Assembly (NCBI GenBank): GCA_024641895.1
Contig: JAHECE010000050.1
Coordinates: 1 to 13,131, forward strand
Direction: 5' to 3'
DNA: 13,131 nucleotides
Source: Actinomycetales bacterium
GTDB taxonomy: Bacteria; Actinomycetota; Actinomycetes; Actinomycetales; JAHECE01
Positions 1-6,677 of this stretch are shown one piece after another (position 1 is the first letter of the stretch; each line of letters starts with the position of its first letter). The translations under genes were made by a program, and so were the position numbers. The notes beneath the pieces are model-generated. The model ran no database searches. It was given only the letters and a program-made list of their open reading frames with translations, and had not been told where the DNA came from.

Positions 1-1092
1 ATCGCGGAGGTGGTCGCGCATGTCGGGGCAGACACGGTCATCGTCGACGGGGAGCTCAGCCCGTCCCAGCGCCGCGCCCTCGAGGACGTCGTGAAGGTCA
101 AGGTCATCGACCGCACCGCCCTGATCCTCGACATCTTCGCCCAGCACGCCAAGTCACGGGAGGGCAAGGCTCAGGTCGAGCTCGCCCAGCTCGAGTACCT
201 CCTGCCGCGGCTTCGTGGCTGGGGTGACTCGATGTCCCGGCAGGCCGGTGGCCGGGTGGCTGCTGGGGCGGGGATCGGGTCCCGCGGCCCTGGCGAGACG
301 AAGATCGAGCTTGACCGGCGGCGCATCCGCACCCGGATGGCGAAGCTGCGCCGCGAGATCGCGGCAATGGAGCCGGCTCGGGTCACGATGCGCGCGGCCC
401 GGCGTCGCCACGCCATCCCGTCCGTCGCGATCGCCGGGTACACCAACGCGGGCAAGTCCTCCCTCCTCAACCGGCTCACGGGCGCAGGCGTCCTCGTCGA
501 GAACGCGCTCTTCGCGACCCTGGACCCGACGGTTCGCCGTGCCGAGACCGCGGACGGGCGCGTCTACACGCTGACGGACACGGTCGGCTTCGTCCGGTCG
601 CTGCCGCACCAGCTCGTCGAGGCGTTCCGCTCGACCCTCGAGGAGGTCGCGGACTCGGACCTGCTCGTCCACGTCGTCGACGTAGCCCACCCGGATCCCG
701 AGGGGCAGATCGAGGCCGTCCACGCCGTCCTCGCGGACATCCCGGGGGCGTCCGAGGTGCCCGAGCTCATCGTCCTGAACAAGGCCGACCTGGCCGAGCC
801 CGACGCCGTAGCGCGCCTTCGGAGCCGCCACCACCGCTGTGTCGTCGTGTCGGCTCGCACCGGCCAGGGCCTGGCCGAGCTGCGCGAGGTGATCGCTCAG
901 CAGCTGCCCCGGCCCGGCGTCGCCGTCGACCTCGTGATCCCGTACGACCGCGGCGACCTGGTCAGCCGGGTCCACAGCGACGGCGAGCTCCTGTGGTCCG
1001 AGCACGTCGCCGAGGGCACCGCGGTGCGCGCCCGGGTCGGAGAGGCTCTCGCGGCCGAGCTCGGCAGGGCGGCCGTGGCGCGCCGGTCCTGA
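1..1092 (+). CDS. hflX: GTPase HflX, 5'-truncated by window edge
   Basis: HflX is a ribosome-associated GTPase that binds the 50S subunit and, in studied bacteria, splits or rescues stalled ribosomes under stress. The frame is open from base 1, so the true start lies upstream and the first part of the N-terminal HflX domain is missing. Visible parts are the end of that domain (DGELSPSQRRALEDVVKVKV, then DRTALILDIFAQHAKSREG), the glycine-rich linker GSRGPGETKIELDRRRIR that is diagnostic of the family, and the G domain: G1 GYTNAGKS (about 436-459), G3 DTVGF, G4 NKAD and a G5-like SART. A short C-terminal domain follows. The TGA stop is at 1090-1092. Only 22 bases separate it from the next gene, with no terminator between them, so read-through into the helicase gene is possible. 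The identity is near certain. Confidence 0.96.
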   Translation: MAEVVAHVGADTVIVDGELSPSQRRALEDVVKVKVIDRTALILDIFAQHAKSREGKAQVELAQLEYLLPRLRGWGDSMSRQAGGRVAAGAGIGSRGPGETKIELDRRRIRTRMAKLRREIAAMEPARVTMRAARRRHAIPSVAIAGYTNAGKSSLLNRLTGAGVLVENALFATLDPTVRRAETADGRVYTLTDTVGFVRSLPHQLVEAFRSTLEEVADSDLLVHVVDVAHPDPEGQIEAVHAVLADIPGASEVPELIVLNKADLAEPDAVARLRSRHHRCVVVSARTGQGLAELREVIAQQLPRPGVAVDLVIPYDRGDLVSRVHSDGELLWSEHVAEGTAVRARVGEALAAELGRAAVARRS

Positions 1093-1102
1093 CCGGTCCG
1101 AC

Positions 1103-1114
1103 TACCCTGTCCCG
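1103..1114 (+). promoter_or_regulatory. Putative leaderless promoter of the dinG-like gene
   Basis: TACCCT at 1103-1108 fits the actinobacterial -10 pattern TANNNT. Exactly six bases later comes the ATG at 1115, so transcription would start on or next to the A of the start codon. No Shine-Dalgarno sequence precedes this ATG and no clear -35 is visible, which is usual for this class. The element is inferred from sequence only. The alternative is simple read-through from hflX. Confidence 0.5.
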
Positions 1115-3313
1115 ATGCGCCGGGACCCCGACGACGTCGCCGGTTCGGCCGTGACGTCCGCGAAGGACGAGTCGCCGCCCGCCTCGGCCCAGGCCCCCCC
1201 GAGGCAGTCCCGCAGCTCTGTCGAGGCGATCGACGCCCTTCTCGACCTGGCCGTCGCCCGGCTGGGCGGTGCGCGACGCGAGGGTCAGCACACGATGGCG
1301 CGCGCGGTGGCCGAAGCCATCGAGGGCGACCACCACCTGCTCGTGCAAGCAGGCACCGGGACGGGCAAGTCGCTCGGTTACCTGGTCCCTGTGGTCGCGC
1401 ACGCCGTCGGCACCGGCGAGCGCGTCGTGGTCTCGACCGCCACCCTCGCCCTTCAGCGGCAGGTTCGCATGCGCGACCTGCCGCTCGTCGCCGACGCACT
1501 CGCCGACCGGCTCCCGCGTCCGCCGGAGGTTGCGCTGCTCAAGGGCTGGGGCAACTACCTCTGCCGTCACAAGGTGGCGGGCGGTTACCCGCAGGACGAG
1601 CCCGCGGCTCTCTTCTCCCTGCCAGGCGAGCCGGCACCCGTGGCGGACCCTGCCGAGTCCCGGCCGCCGGGGCGCGACGTCTCGCCGGGGGTGCTCGGGG
1701 CTCAGGTCCTCCGGCTGCGGGAGTGGGCGCAGGAGACGGCCACGGGGGACCGGGACGACCTCGTGCCGGGAGTCAGCGACCGGGCGTGGCGGCAGGTGTC
1801 CGTGACCGCGATGGAGTGCCTGGGCACGGGGTGCCCGGCGCGGGGAGAGTGCCTTCCGCTGCGCGCGCGCGAGGCCGCCGGCGTCGCGGACGTGGTCGTC
1901 ACCAATCACGCGATGCTCGGCATCGCCGCCGGCGGTTCTGCGGGAATCCTGCCCGAGCACTCGGTCCTGGTGGTCGACGAGGCGCACGAGCTGGTCGACC
2001 GGGTGACCGCGCAGTCCACTGCCGAGCTGTCGGAGAGCATCGTCGAGCAGGCCGGGCGTATCGCGAGGCGCCAGGGCGGCCTTGCGACGCCGGAGCTCGA
2101 TGCTGCCGGCGAGGCACTCGGGCAGGCGCTCCGAGAGCTCCCCGAAGGGCGGTTCCCCGGAGGTCTCCCGGAGCCGGCCCGCGCGGCGGTCAGCGCCGTG
2201 GCGACGGCGGCGCGGGCGGCTACGAGCGCGCTGAAGCCCGATCGGAGCGCGGGAGCCGGGCAGGGCGGGGACGCCTCCGCCCAGGCCGGGGTCAAGGTGG
2301 CCGCGGCCTCGATGCTCGCGCTCTTCGAGACGGCAGAACGGATGAGCGCCGACGACACCTCGCAGGACGTGCTCTGGTGCGAGCGTGCGCCCGCGTTCGG
2401 GACGGGTGGCGACGTGACGCCCGTCGCGCGCCTGCGCGCCGCTCCCGTCGACGTCAGCGCACTTGTGAGCACCCACCTCCTTCAGGGGCGGCGCGCCGTC
2501 CTGACGTCCGCGACGCTGACCCTGGGCGGCGAGTTCGAACCCGTGGCCAGGGCTATCGGCCTCGGTCGCTTCGACGGCGAAGGGAGCCGGTGGAGCGGCA
2601 TCGACGTCGGCAGCCCCTTCGACTACCGGCGGCAGGGCATCCTCTACGTGGCTCGCTCGCTGCCGCCGCCGGGCCGGGACGGCGCCTCCGAGGCCCAGCT
2701 CGACGAGATCGCCGACCTCATCACGGCCGCGGGGGGCCGAGCTCTCGGCCTGTTCTCTTCGAAGCGGGCCGCGGTGGCTGCCGCCGAGGCGATGCGTGCC
2801 CGCCTCGACGTCCCGATCCTCTGCCAGGGTGACGACCAGCTGCCGACGCTGGTCCGAGCCTTCACCGAGGACGAGCCCACCTGCCTCTTCGGCACGCTGT
2901 CCCTGTGGCAGGGCGTCGACGTGCCCGGTGCGACGTGCCGCCTCGTCCTGATCGACCGGATCCCGTTCCCGCGTCCCGACGACCCGGTGCGATCGGCTAG
3001 GTCGCAGGCGGTGGACGAGGCCGGCGGCAGCGGCTTCATGTCCGTCAGTGCCGCGCACGCGGCGCTGCTGCTCGCGCAGGGCGCGGGCCGGCTGGTGCGC
3101 ACGACGACCGATCGCGGCGTGGTGGCCGTTCTCGACCCTCGTCTGGTGACTGCCCGCTACGGCGAGTTCCTCCTGCGGTCGCTTCCGCCCATGTGGCGGA
3201 CGACCGACGGGCAGCTGGCCCGCGGAGCGCTCCGACGACTCAGGGAGGGAGCCGGTGTGCCGGAGATCGGCGACGCAGTCGAATCCGGTGGGGCTCGAGC
3301 CACCCTGGGCTGA
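1115..3313 (+). CDS. DinG/XPD-family ATP-dependent DNA helicase with Fe-S cysteines
   Basis: This is a superfamily 2 helicase of the DinG/XPD type, a 5'-3' DNA-unwinding motor thought to act on R-loops, forks and repair intermediates. The 732 residues show Walker A AGTGTGKS (79-86), motif Ia VVVSTATLALQ, four cysteines at 150, 235, 240 and 246 (YLCRH, MECLG, GCPARGEC) placed as for a 4Fe-4S cluster, DEAH (288-291), the late motif LWQGVDVPG, and motif VI QGAGRLVR (about 655-662). The first 50 residues are low-complexity and probably disordered. The ATG start is supported by the -10 box six bases upstream. E. coli dinG is an SOS gene, but no CGAAC-N4-GTTCG box lies upstream here, so LexA control is not supported. 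I leave the symbol empty because actinobacterial members are usually annotated only as ATP-dependent helicase. Confidence 0.93.
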   Translation: MRRDPDDVAGSAVTSAKDESPPASAQAPPRQSRSSVEAIDALLDLAVARLGGARREGQHTMARAVAEAIEGDHHLLVQAGTGTGKSLGYLVPVVAHAVGTGERVVVSTATLALQRQVRMRDLPLVADALADRLPRPPEVALLKGWGNYLCRHKVAGGYPQDEPAALFSLPGEPAPVADPAESRPPGRDVSPGVLGAQVLRLREWAQETATGDRDDLVPGVSDRAWRQVSVTAMECLGTGCPARGECLPLRAREAAGVADVVVTNHAMLGIAAGGSAGILPEHSVLVVDEAHELVDRVTAQSTAELSESIVEQAGRIARRQGGLATPELDAAGEALGQALRELPEGRFPGGLPEPARAAVSAVATAARAATSALKPDRSAGAGQGGDASAQAGVKVAAASMLALFETAERMSADDTSQDVLWCERAPAFGTGGDVTPVARLRAAPVDVSALVSTHLLQGRRAVLTSATLTLGGEFEPVARAIGLGRFDGEGSRWSGIDVGSPFDYRRQGILYVARSLPPPGRDGASEAQLDEIADLITAAGGRALGLFSSKRAAVAAAEAMRARLDVPILCQGDDQLPTLVRAFTEDEPTCLFGTLSLWQGVDVPGATCRLVLIDRIPFPRPDDPVRSARSQAVDEAGGSGFMSVSAAHAALLLAQGAGRLVRTTTDRGVVAVLDPRLVTARYGEFLLRSLPPMWRTTDGQLARGALRRLREGAGVPEIGDAVESGGARATLG

Positions 3314-3396
3314 TCGGTCGCGGATCACGCCGGTCGTGGTGCCTGTTGCGCTCGCCGCGCCGCGGCGACCGTCCGCGGCATGCATTTGGCGACCAG

Positions 3397-3423
3397 CACC
3401 GCGCCTGTTTTCCAGGCGCGGTG
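3397..3423 (+). terminator. Perfect 11-bp hairpin between helicase gene and ldh
   Basis: CACCGCGCCTG (3397-3407) and CAGGCGCGGTG (3413-3423) are exact reverse complements around the 5-base loop TTTTC. The hairpin begins about 84 bases after the helicase stop. It has no T-run behind it, so it could be a tail-less actinobacterial terminator. Its right arm ends 14 bases before the proposed ldh -10 box, covering the place of the -35, so it could equally be an operator for ldh. Confidence 0.55.
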
Positions 3424-3437
3424 ACGGCCTCAGATCC

Positions 3438-3449
3438 TAGGCTGCAGCT
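3438..3449 (+). promoter_or_regulatory. Putative leaderless promoter of ldh
   Basis: TAGGCT at 3438-3443 lies exactly six bases before the ATG at 3450, the same layout as the helicase gene. No Shine-Dalgarno sequence is present upstream of the ATG. Transcription would start at the start codon. The rest of the 136-base gap holds the hairpin at 3397-3423 and nothing else I recognise. Confidence 0.55.
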
Positions 3450-4445
3450 ATGGACACTCCTGACCCCGTGGCCTCCGCCTCCACCAACCCCGTACCCGAA
3501 CGACGCGCTTCGAAGGTGTCGGTGATCGGCGCCGGCGCCGTCGGTGCAACGACCGCCTATGCCGCCCTCGTCCGGGGCGCTGCACGCGAGGTTGCGCTGT
3601 ACGACATCAACAAGGCGAAGGTCGAGGCCGAGGCCCTCGACATCGGCCACGGCATCGAATTCATGCCGATGGGCGGGATCGTCGGCTCGGACGACATCAA
3701 CGTCTGCGCCGATTCGGACATCATCGTGGTCACCGCCGGCGCCAAGCAGCAGCCCGGTCAGAGCCGGCTCGAGCTGGCCGGGTCCACGATCGGCATGATG
3801 AAGAAGATCGTGCCCGGGCTGCTCGAGGTCGCGCCCAATGCGATCTACGTCATGGTGAGCAACCCCGTGGATGTGGTGACCTACGTCTCGCTCAAGATCT
3901 CCGGTCTGCCCGCGAATCAGATGTTCGGCTCCGGGACTGTTCTCGACTCGTCTCGCCTGCGCTACCTGCTGGCCCTCAAGACCGGGGTAGCGGTGCAGAA
4001 CGTGCACGCCTATATGGTCGGCGAGCACGGCGACACCGAGTTCCCGCTCTGGAGCTCCGCCTCCATCGCTTCGATCCCGCTGCGCGACTGGACCACGGTC
4101 GGGCCGACGAGCCTCACCTCTGACGACCGCGACGGCATCGCCCGGGAGGTCGTCAACGCGGCCTACAAGATCATCGCAGGCAAGGGCGCCACCAACTACG
4201 CCGTGGCGCTCGCGGGCTCCCGGATCATCGAGGCGGTGCTGCGGAACGAGAACCGCGTGCTTCCGGTCTCGTCCCTGCTGAACGACTATCACGGCGTCAG
4301 CGACGTCTGCCTCTCGATCCCGAGCATCGTGGGTCGGCAGGGCGTCCACAGCACGCTCGAGGTGCCGATGGACGAGTTCGAGGTCGCGCGGCTGCAGGCC
4401 AGCGCCGAGAAGATCCGCTACGTCGCCGCGCAGTTCGGCTTCTGA
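3450..4445 (+). CDS. ldh: L-lactate dehydrogenase
   Basis: This cytosolic NAD-dependent enzyme interconverts pyruvate and L-lactate and regenerates NAD+ in fermentation. The 331 residues show the NAD loop GAGAVG (27-32), Asp52 for the adenine ribose, the specificity loop AGAKQQPGQSRLEL, the pair Asp166/Arg169 in LDSSRLR, and the proton-relay His193 in GEHGDTE. Gln100 occupies the position (conventional 102) that selects pyruvate; malate dehydrogenases carry Arg there, so lactate dehydrogenase is preferred. Residues 1-20 form a small non-conserved extension before the first beta strand. The ATG is supported by the leaderless promoter. The neighbours are a helicase and the SOS repressor, so this looks like a stand-alone gene in a DNA-repair neighbourhood. 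It converges with lexA across a strong hairpin. Confidence 0.96.
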   Translation: MDTPDPVASASTNPVPERRASKVSVIGAGAVGATTAYAALVRGAAREVALYDINKAKVEAEALDIGHGIEFMPMGGIVGSDDINVCADSDIIVVTAGAKQQPGQSRLELAGSTIGMMKKIVPGLLEVAPNAIYVMVSNPVDVVTYVSLKISGLPANQMFGSGTVLDSSRLRYLLALKTGVAVQNVHAYMVGEHGDTEFPLWSSASIASIPLRDWTTVGPTSLTSDDRDGIAREVVNAAYKIIAGKGATNYAVALAGSRIIEAVLRNENRVLPVSSLLNDYHGVSDVCLSIPSIVGRQGVHSTLEVPMDEFEVARLQASAEKIRYVAAQFGF

Positions 4446-4478
4446 CCGATCCCAAGGCAAGCCGCGCGATGGCGCCGC

Positions 4479-4528
4479 ACTCCGGCGGCTCTGTCGAGGT
4501 CCCCGGGCCTCGGCAGAGCCGCCGGAGT
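4479..4528. terminator. Long bidirectional terminator hairpin between ldh and lexA
   Basis: ACTCCGGCGGCTCTG (4479-4493) and CAGAGCCGCCGGAGT (4514-4528) are perfect 15-base reverse complements. A second 5-base pair, CGAGG/CCTCG, extends the stem inward across one T/G position, leaving an 8-base loop. In ldh RNA this gives about 21 pairs including one G-U wobble. It starts 34 bases after the ldh stop and ends two bases before the lexA stop codon. It can serve both convergent transcripts. Confidence 0.85.
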
Positions 4529-4530
4529 CG

Positions 4531-5283
4531 TCAGAGGCTGCGCAGCACCGCGACGACTCGGCCGAGGATCGTGACGTCGTCGGCGGGGATCGGGGCGTAG
4601 GCCTCGTTCGCGGGCATCAGCCACAGGTGCCCGTCGCGGCGTCGGAAGCTCTTGACCGTGGCCTCGCCCTCGAGCATCGCGGCGACGACCTCGCCGTTCT
4701 CGGCCTGGGGCTGTCGCCGGACGACGACCCAGTCGCCGTCGCAGATGGCGGCGTCGACCATGGAGTCACCGACCACCTTGAGCAGGAACAGCTCGCCCGT
4801 GCCGACCAGCTGCCGCGGTAGCGGGAAGACGTCCTCGACCACCTGTTCGGCCAGGATCGGGCCGCCCGCCGCGATGCGGCCCACGACGGGGACGTACGAC
4901 GGCTTCGGTTCATCGACGTCTGCGTAGCCGAAAGTGCCCGGGGGCGACGAGACCCCGCGCGCGTCGTCCTGCACGACGACCTCGATCGCCCGCGGGCGGT
5001 TCGGGTCCCTGCGGACGTAGCCCTTGCGCTCGAGGGCCATGAGCTGGTGCTTCACGCTCGATGGGCTCGTGAGGCCTACGGCCTCGCCGATCTCGCGCAT
5101 GCTCGGTGGGTAGCCGCGGCTCTCGACAGCGGACCGGATCGTGTCGAGGACCATCCGCTGTCGGGGCGTCAGCCCGTCCCCGTCCTCGCCTCTGTCGGGG
5201 AACTCGTGCACCGTGCCCGACTCTGCCGGCGCGTCGGTCTCCGGGCTGGCGTCGGCATCACTTCGGCCCCGCGGTGCGGTCAC
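4531..5283 (-). CDS. lexA: LexA, SOS transcriptional repressor
   Basis: LexA represses DNA-damage genes and inactivates itself by self-cleavage when RecA filaments form. The 250 residues carry a roughly 35-residue disordered N-terminus, a winged-helix DNA-binding domain (about 38-102, with YPPSMREIGEAVGLTSPSSVKHQLMALERKG-type helices split over 58-88), the cleavage site Ala139-Gly140 in RIAAGGP, and the S24-type catalytic pair Ser174 (GDSM) and Lys211 (ATVKSF). All key residues are intact. I use the GTG at 5283 because GGAGGAG (5294-5288) lies just upstream on this strand. The gene is transcribed away from the LysM gene, from a promoter overlapped by an SOS operator, so autoregulation is expected. 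The leader is about 117 bases and contains a 20-bp palindrome. Confidence 0.97.
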   Translation of the reverse strand: MTAPRGRSDADASPETDAPAESGTVHEFPDRGEDGDGLTPRQRMVLDTIRSAVESRGYPPSMREIGEAVGLTSPSSVKHQLMALERKGYVRRDPNRPRAIEVVVQDDARGVSSPPGTFGYADVDEPKPSYVPVVGRIAAGGPILAEQVVEDVFPLPRQLVGTGELFLLKVVGDSMVDAAICDGDWVVVRRQPQAENGEVVAAMLEGEATVKSFRRRDGHLWLMPANEAYAPIPADDVTILGRVVAVLRSL

Positions 5284-5298
5284 GACTCTCCTCCGTCC

Positions 5299-5318
5299 CG
5301 TGCGGCGTACGCCGCACG
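5299..5318 (-). repeat. Perfect 20-bp palindrome in the lexA leader
   Basis: CGTGCGGCGT is followed directly by its reverse complement ACGCCGCACG, with no mismatch. It sits between the lexA promoter and the lexA Shine-Dalgarno sequence, four bases from the latter. In RNA it would fold as an 8-bp stem with a GUAC loop. It may be a translational control structure, a protein-binding site or a transcription pause or attenuation element. Function is unknown. Confidence 0.8.
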
Positions 5319-5406
5319 CTCGACTCCACTGCTGGGCCCTCGGACGCCGTCCGCACGGACACCGTCGGATCGCGATGTCAGTGGTCGGTGCTGAGGTGCT
5401 GTCAGC

Positions 5407-5435
5407 AGCCTAGGCCGCGAGCGGCTCGTTCTCAA
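5407..5435 (-). promoter_or_regulatory. lexA promoter
   Basis: Read on the minus strand, TTGAGA (5435-5430) and TAGGCT (5412-5407) are separated by 17 bases, a good housekeeping-sigma promoter. The predicted transcript starts near 5400, leaving a leader of about 117 bases. The -35 overlaps the SOS operator at 5433-5446, as expected for LexA autorepression. Confidence 0.7.
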
Positions 5436-5446
5436 ACAGGTGTTCG
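5433..5446. promoter_or_regulatory. SOS box (LexA operator), lexA-proximal, one mismatch
   Basis: CAAAC-AGGT-GTTCG matches the actinobacterial/Bacillus SOS consensus CGAAC-N4-GTTCG at 9 of 10 defined bases. It overlaps the -35 of the lexA promoter. The mismatch suggests somewhat weaker binding than the perfect copy 54 bases further on, which would fit partial autorepression. Confidence 0.8.
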
Positions 5447-5454
5447 AGCGTGTC

Positions 5455-5483
5455 TCGACATTGTCGGACCGTGGAGGTACGGT
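5455..5483 (+). promoter_or_regulatory. Candidate promoter of the LysM gene
   Basis: TCGACA (5455-5460) and TACGGT (5478-5483) are 17 bases apart, with a predicted start near 5490. The perfect SOS box would then lie just downstream of the start point and could block initiation or early elongation. An alternative -10 is GATATC at 5514-5519, directly after the box, but its -35 is poor. Confidence 0.45.
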
Positions 5484-5500
5484 CTCGTACAGGCGTATGA

Positions 5501-5514
5501 CGAACAGGTGTTCG
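5501..5514. promoter_or_regulatory. SOS box (LexA operator), LysM-proximal, perfect
   Basis: CGAAC-AGGT-GTTCG is a perfect match to the consensus CGAAC-N4-GTTCG. It lies 26 bases before the LysM start codon. It shares the spacer AGGT with the lexA-proximal box, suggesting the two arose by duplication or are under the same constraint. Confidence 0.9.
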
Positions 5515-5539
5515 ATATCGGGTGATGGAGGGAACGAGG

Positions 5540-5938
5540 ATGAGTGCACTGGTCTTGATCCACGGTGGGGCCGACAGGCGCGCCGACGCTGCTCGGGATG
5601 CCCAGGAGAGTCGGCGAGCGTCCGTGGCGCCGGGACCTGCGCCGGACGGTCACCTCACCCTGACCACGCGGGGGCGAGCGGTTCTGGTGACGGTCGCGGT
5701 GGTCTGCGGGATCGGCCTCGGGTTCGTCGGGGGCAGGGCCGACGCCGCGTCGGTTCCGGTTGCGATGGAGACCGACGCTGTCGTGGTCGAGCGCGGTGAC
5801 ACGCTGTGGTCGTTCGCGGCGCGCGTCGCCGAGCCGGGTGAAGACCTGCGTGACGTGGTTCGCGAGATCCAACGACTGAACGGCATGGACTCCGCCGGCC
5901 TCGTCGCGGGCGAGCTCATCCAGCTGCCGGCCACATGA
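5540..5938 (+). CDS. SOS-controlled membrane-anchored LysM protein, likely cell division inhibitor
   Basis: The 132-residue product has a 45-residue cytoplasmic N-terminus, one hydrophobic segment (about 46-64, AVLVTVAVVCGIGLGFVGG) and an extracytoplasmic LysM domain (about 81-130, beginning VVVERGDTLWSFA and ending ELIQLPA) that would bind peptidoglycan. A single-span protein with LysM, divergent from lexA and under a perfect SOS box, is the known layout of mycobacterial Rv2719c, and functionally of divS in Corynebacterium and yneA in Bacillus, which block or alter septation during DNA damage. I chose the ATG at 5540 because GGAGGG (5527-5532) sits seven bases upstream; GTG 5522 and ATG 5525 are in frame but lack a site. 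There is no catalytic domain, so hydrolase activity is not supported. The division-inhibitor role is inferred from context and domain. Confidence 0.85.
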   Translation: MSALVLIHGGADRRADAARDAQESRRASVAPGPAPDGHLTLTTRGRAVLVTVAVVCGIGLGFVGGRADAASVPVAMETDAVVVERGDTLWSFAARVAEPGEDLRDVVREIQRLNGMDSAGLVAGELIQLPAT

Positions 5939-6011
5939 CCCGCGACGCTGTGATGGGCACGGACGTTCGCGGAATCTCGCTGGGGGAACCGCTGACAACG
6001 GACCGTGAACC

Positions 6012-6041
6012 TTGCACGCCGTCGGGACCTCCGCCTAGGGT
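6012..6041 (+). promoter_or_regulatory. nrdR promoter
   Basis: TTGCAC (6012-6017) and TAGGGT (6036-6041) have an 18-base spacer, giving a start near 6048 and a leader of about 70 bases. This indicates nrdR can be transcribed independently of the SOS-controlled LysM gene that ends at 5938. The rest of the 179-base gap shows nothing recognisable. Confidence 0.65.
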
Positions 6042-6117
6042 GCCTCCGGGGTCCGCCGTCAGGCTGCGGGCCCTGGTGCGCGGCTCGACTGCCGCCCCGG
6101 ACCTCGGAGGTCATCCG

Positions 6118-6588
6118 GTGCGCTGCCCGTTCTGCCGCAACGACGACTCACGCGTCGTCGACTCGCGGACCGCCGACGACGGTGCGTCGATCCGTCGGCG
6201 CCGACAGTGTCCGCAGTGCGGTCGCCGGTTCACTACCGTCGAGACGTCGAGCCTCACGGTGGTCAAGCGCTCCGGTGCGACCGAGCCTTTCAGCCGGGAG
6301 AAGGTGCTCTCGGGTGTCCGCAAGGCATGCCAGGGGCGGCCGGTGTCTGAGGACGACCTCGCGCTCCTCGCCCAGCAGGTCGAGGAGGCTATCCGCAGCA
6401 CCGGGGCCGCGGAGGTGGATGCCCACGAGGTCGGGCTCAGCATCCTCGGGCCGTTGCGAGCCCTCGACGAGGTCGCCTACCTGCGGTTTGCCAGCGTCTA
6501 CCGCGGCTTCTCCTCGCTCGAGGACTTCGAGGCAGCCATCACGGCGCTTCGAGCCGACCATCTTCCCGAGCCTGGCGCTCGGGGCTAG
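6118..6588 (+). CDS. nrdR: NrdR, repressor of ribonucleotide reductase genes
   Basis: NrdR senses ATP/dATP through an ATP-cone domain and represses nrd operons. The 156-residue product begins MRCPFCRNDDSRVVDSR as the family does, has a zinc ribbon with Cys3, Cys6, Cys31 and Cys34 (CPFC, CPQC) and the ATP-cone from about residue 46 (VVKRSGATEPFSREKV) to 136 (VYRGFSSLEDFE). The GTG at 6118 is chosen because GGAGG (6106-6110) lies seven bases upstream and family members start exactly there. A longer frame from 5935 would add 61 residues with no family match. The order lexA, LysM, nrdR is shared with Mycobacterium. No reductase gene follows; the next gene is the convergent serA. Confidence 0.96.
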   Translation: MRCPFCRNDDSRVVDSRTADDGASIRRRRQCPQCGRRFTTVETSSLTVVKRSGATEPFSREKVLSGVRKACQGRPVSEDDLALLAQQVEEAIRSTGAAEVDAHEVGLSILGPLRALDEVAYLRFASVYRGFSSLEDFEAAITALRADHLPEPGARG

Positions 6589-6623
6589 CGGGAGCTGCGT
6601 TCACAGCGACAGCCGAGCGCGCG

Positions 6624-6653
6624 CGGGCAGAGGGCGAGTGGGCCCGTTGCCCG
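6624..6653. terminator. Probable bidirectional terminator between nrdR and serA
   Basis: CGGGCAG (6624-6630) pairs with TTGCCCG (6647-6653), and GGGC (6632-6635) with GCCC (6642-6645), separated by one mismatch and closed by a 6-base loop. It lies 35 bases after the nrdR stop and 24 bases past the serA stop. There is no T-run. This is a moderate-strength candidate in the right place. Confidence 0.55.
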
Positions 6654-6677
6654 ACCGAAGTGGTGGCCGCAGCGGCG

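Noticed and set aside
2530..2540. GTTCGAAC inside the helicase gene
   Set aside because: It contains the right half-site words in the wrong order, without the N4 spacer, so it is not a LexA operator.
962..3385. 807-codon open frame antisense to the helicase gene
   Set aside because: Its translation is Arg/Gly/His-rich with no domain, and it mirrors the codon structure of a certain gene. Long antisense frames are expected at this GC content.
3240..4460. 406-codon open frame antisense to ldh
   Set aside because: No family resemblance; it is the mirror of a well-supported lactate dehydrogenase.
5935..6117. 61-residue N-terminal extension of NrdR from an ATG overlapping the LysM stop
   Set aside because: NrdR proteins begin at MRCPFC, a good Shine-Dalgarno sequence precedes GTG 6118, and a promoter lies within the would-be extension.
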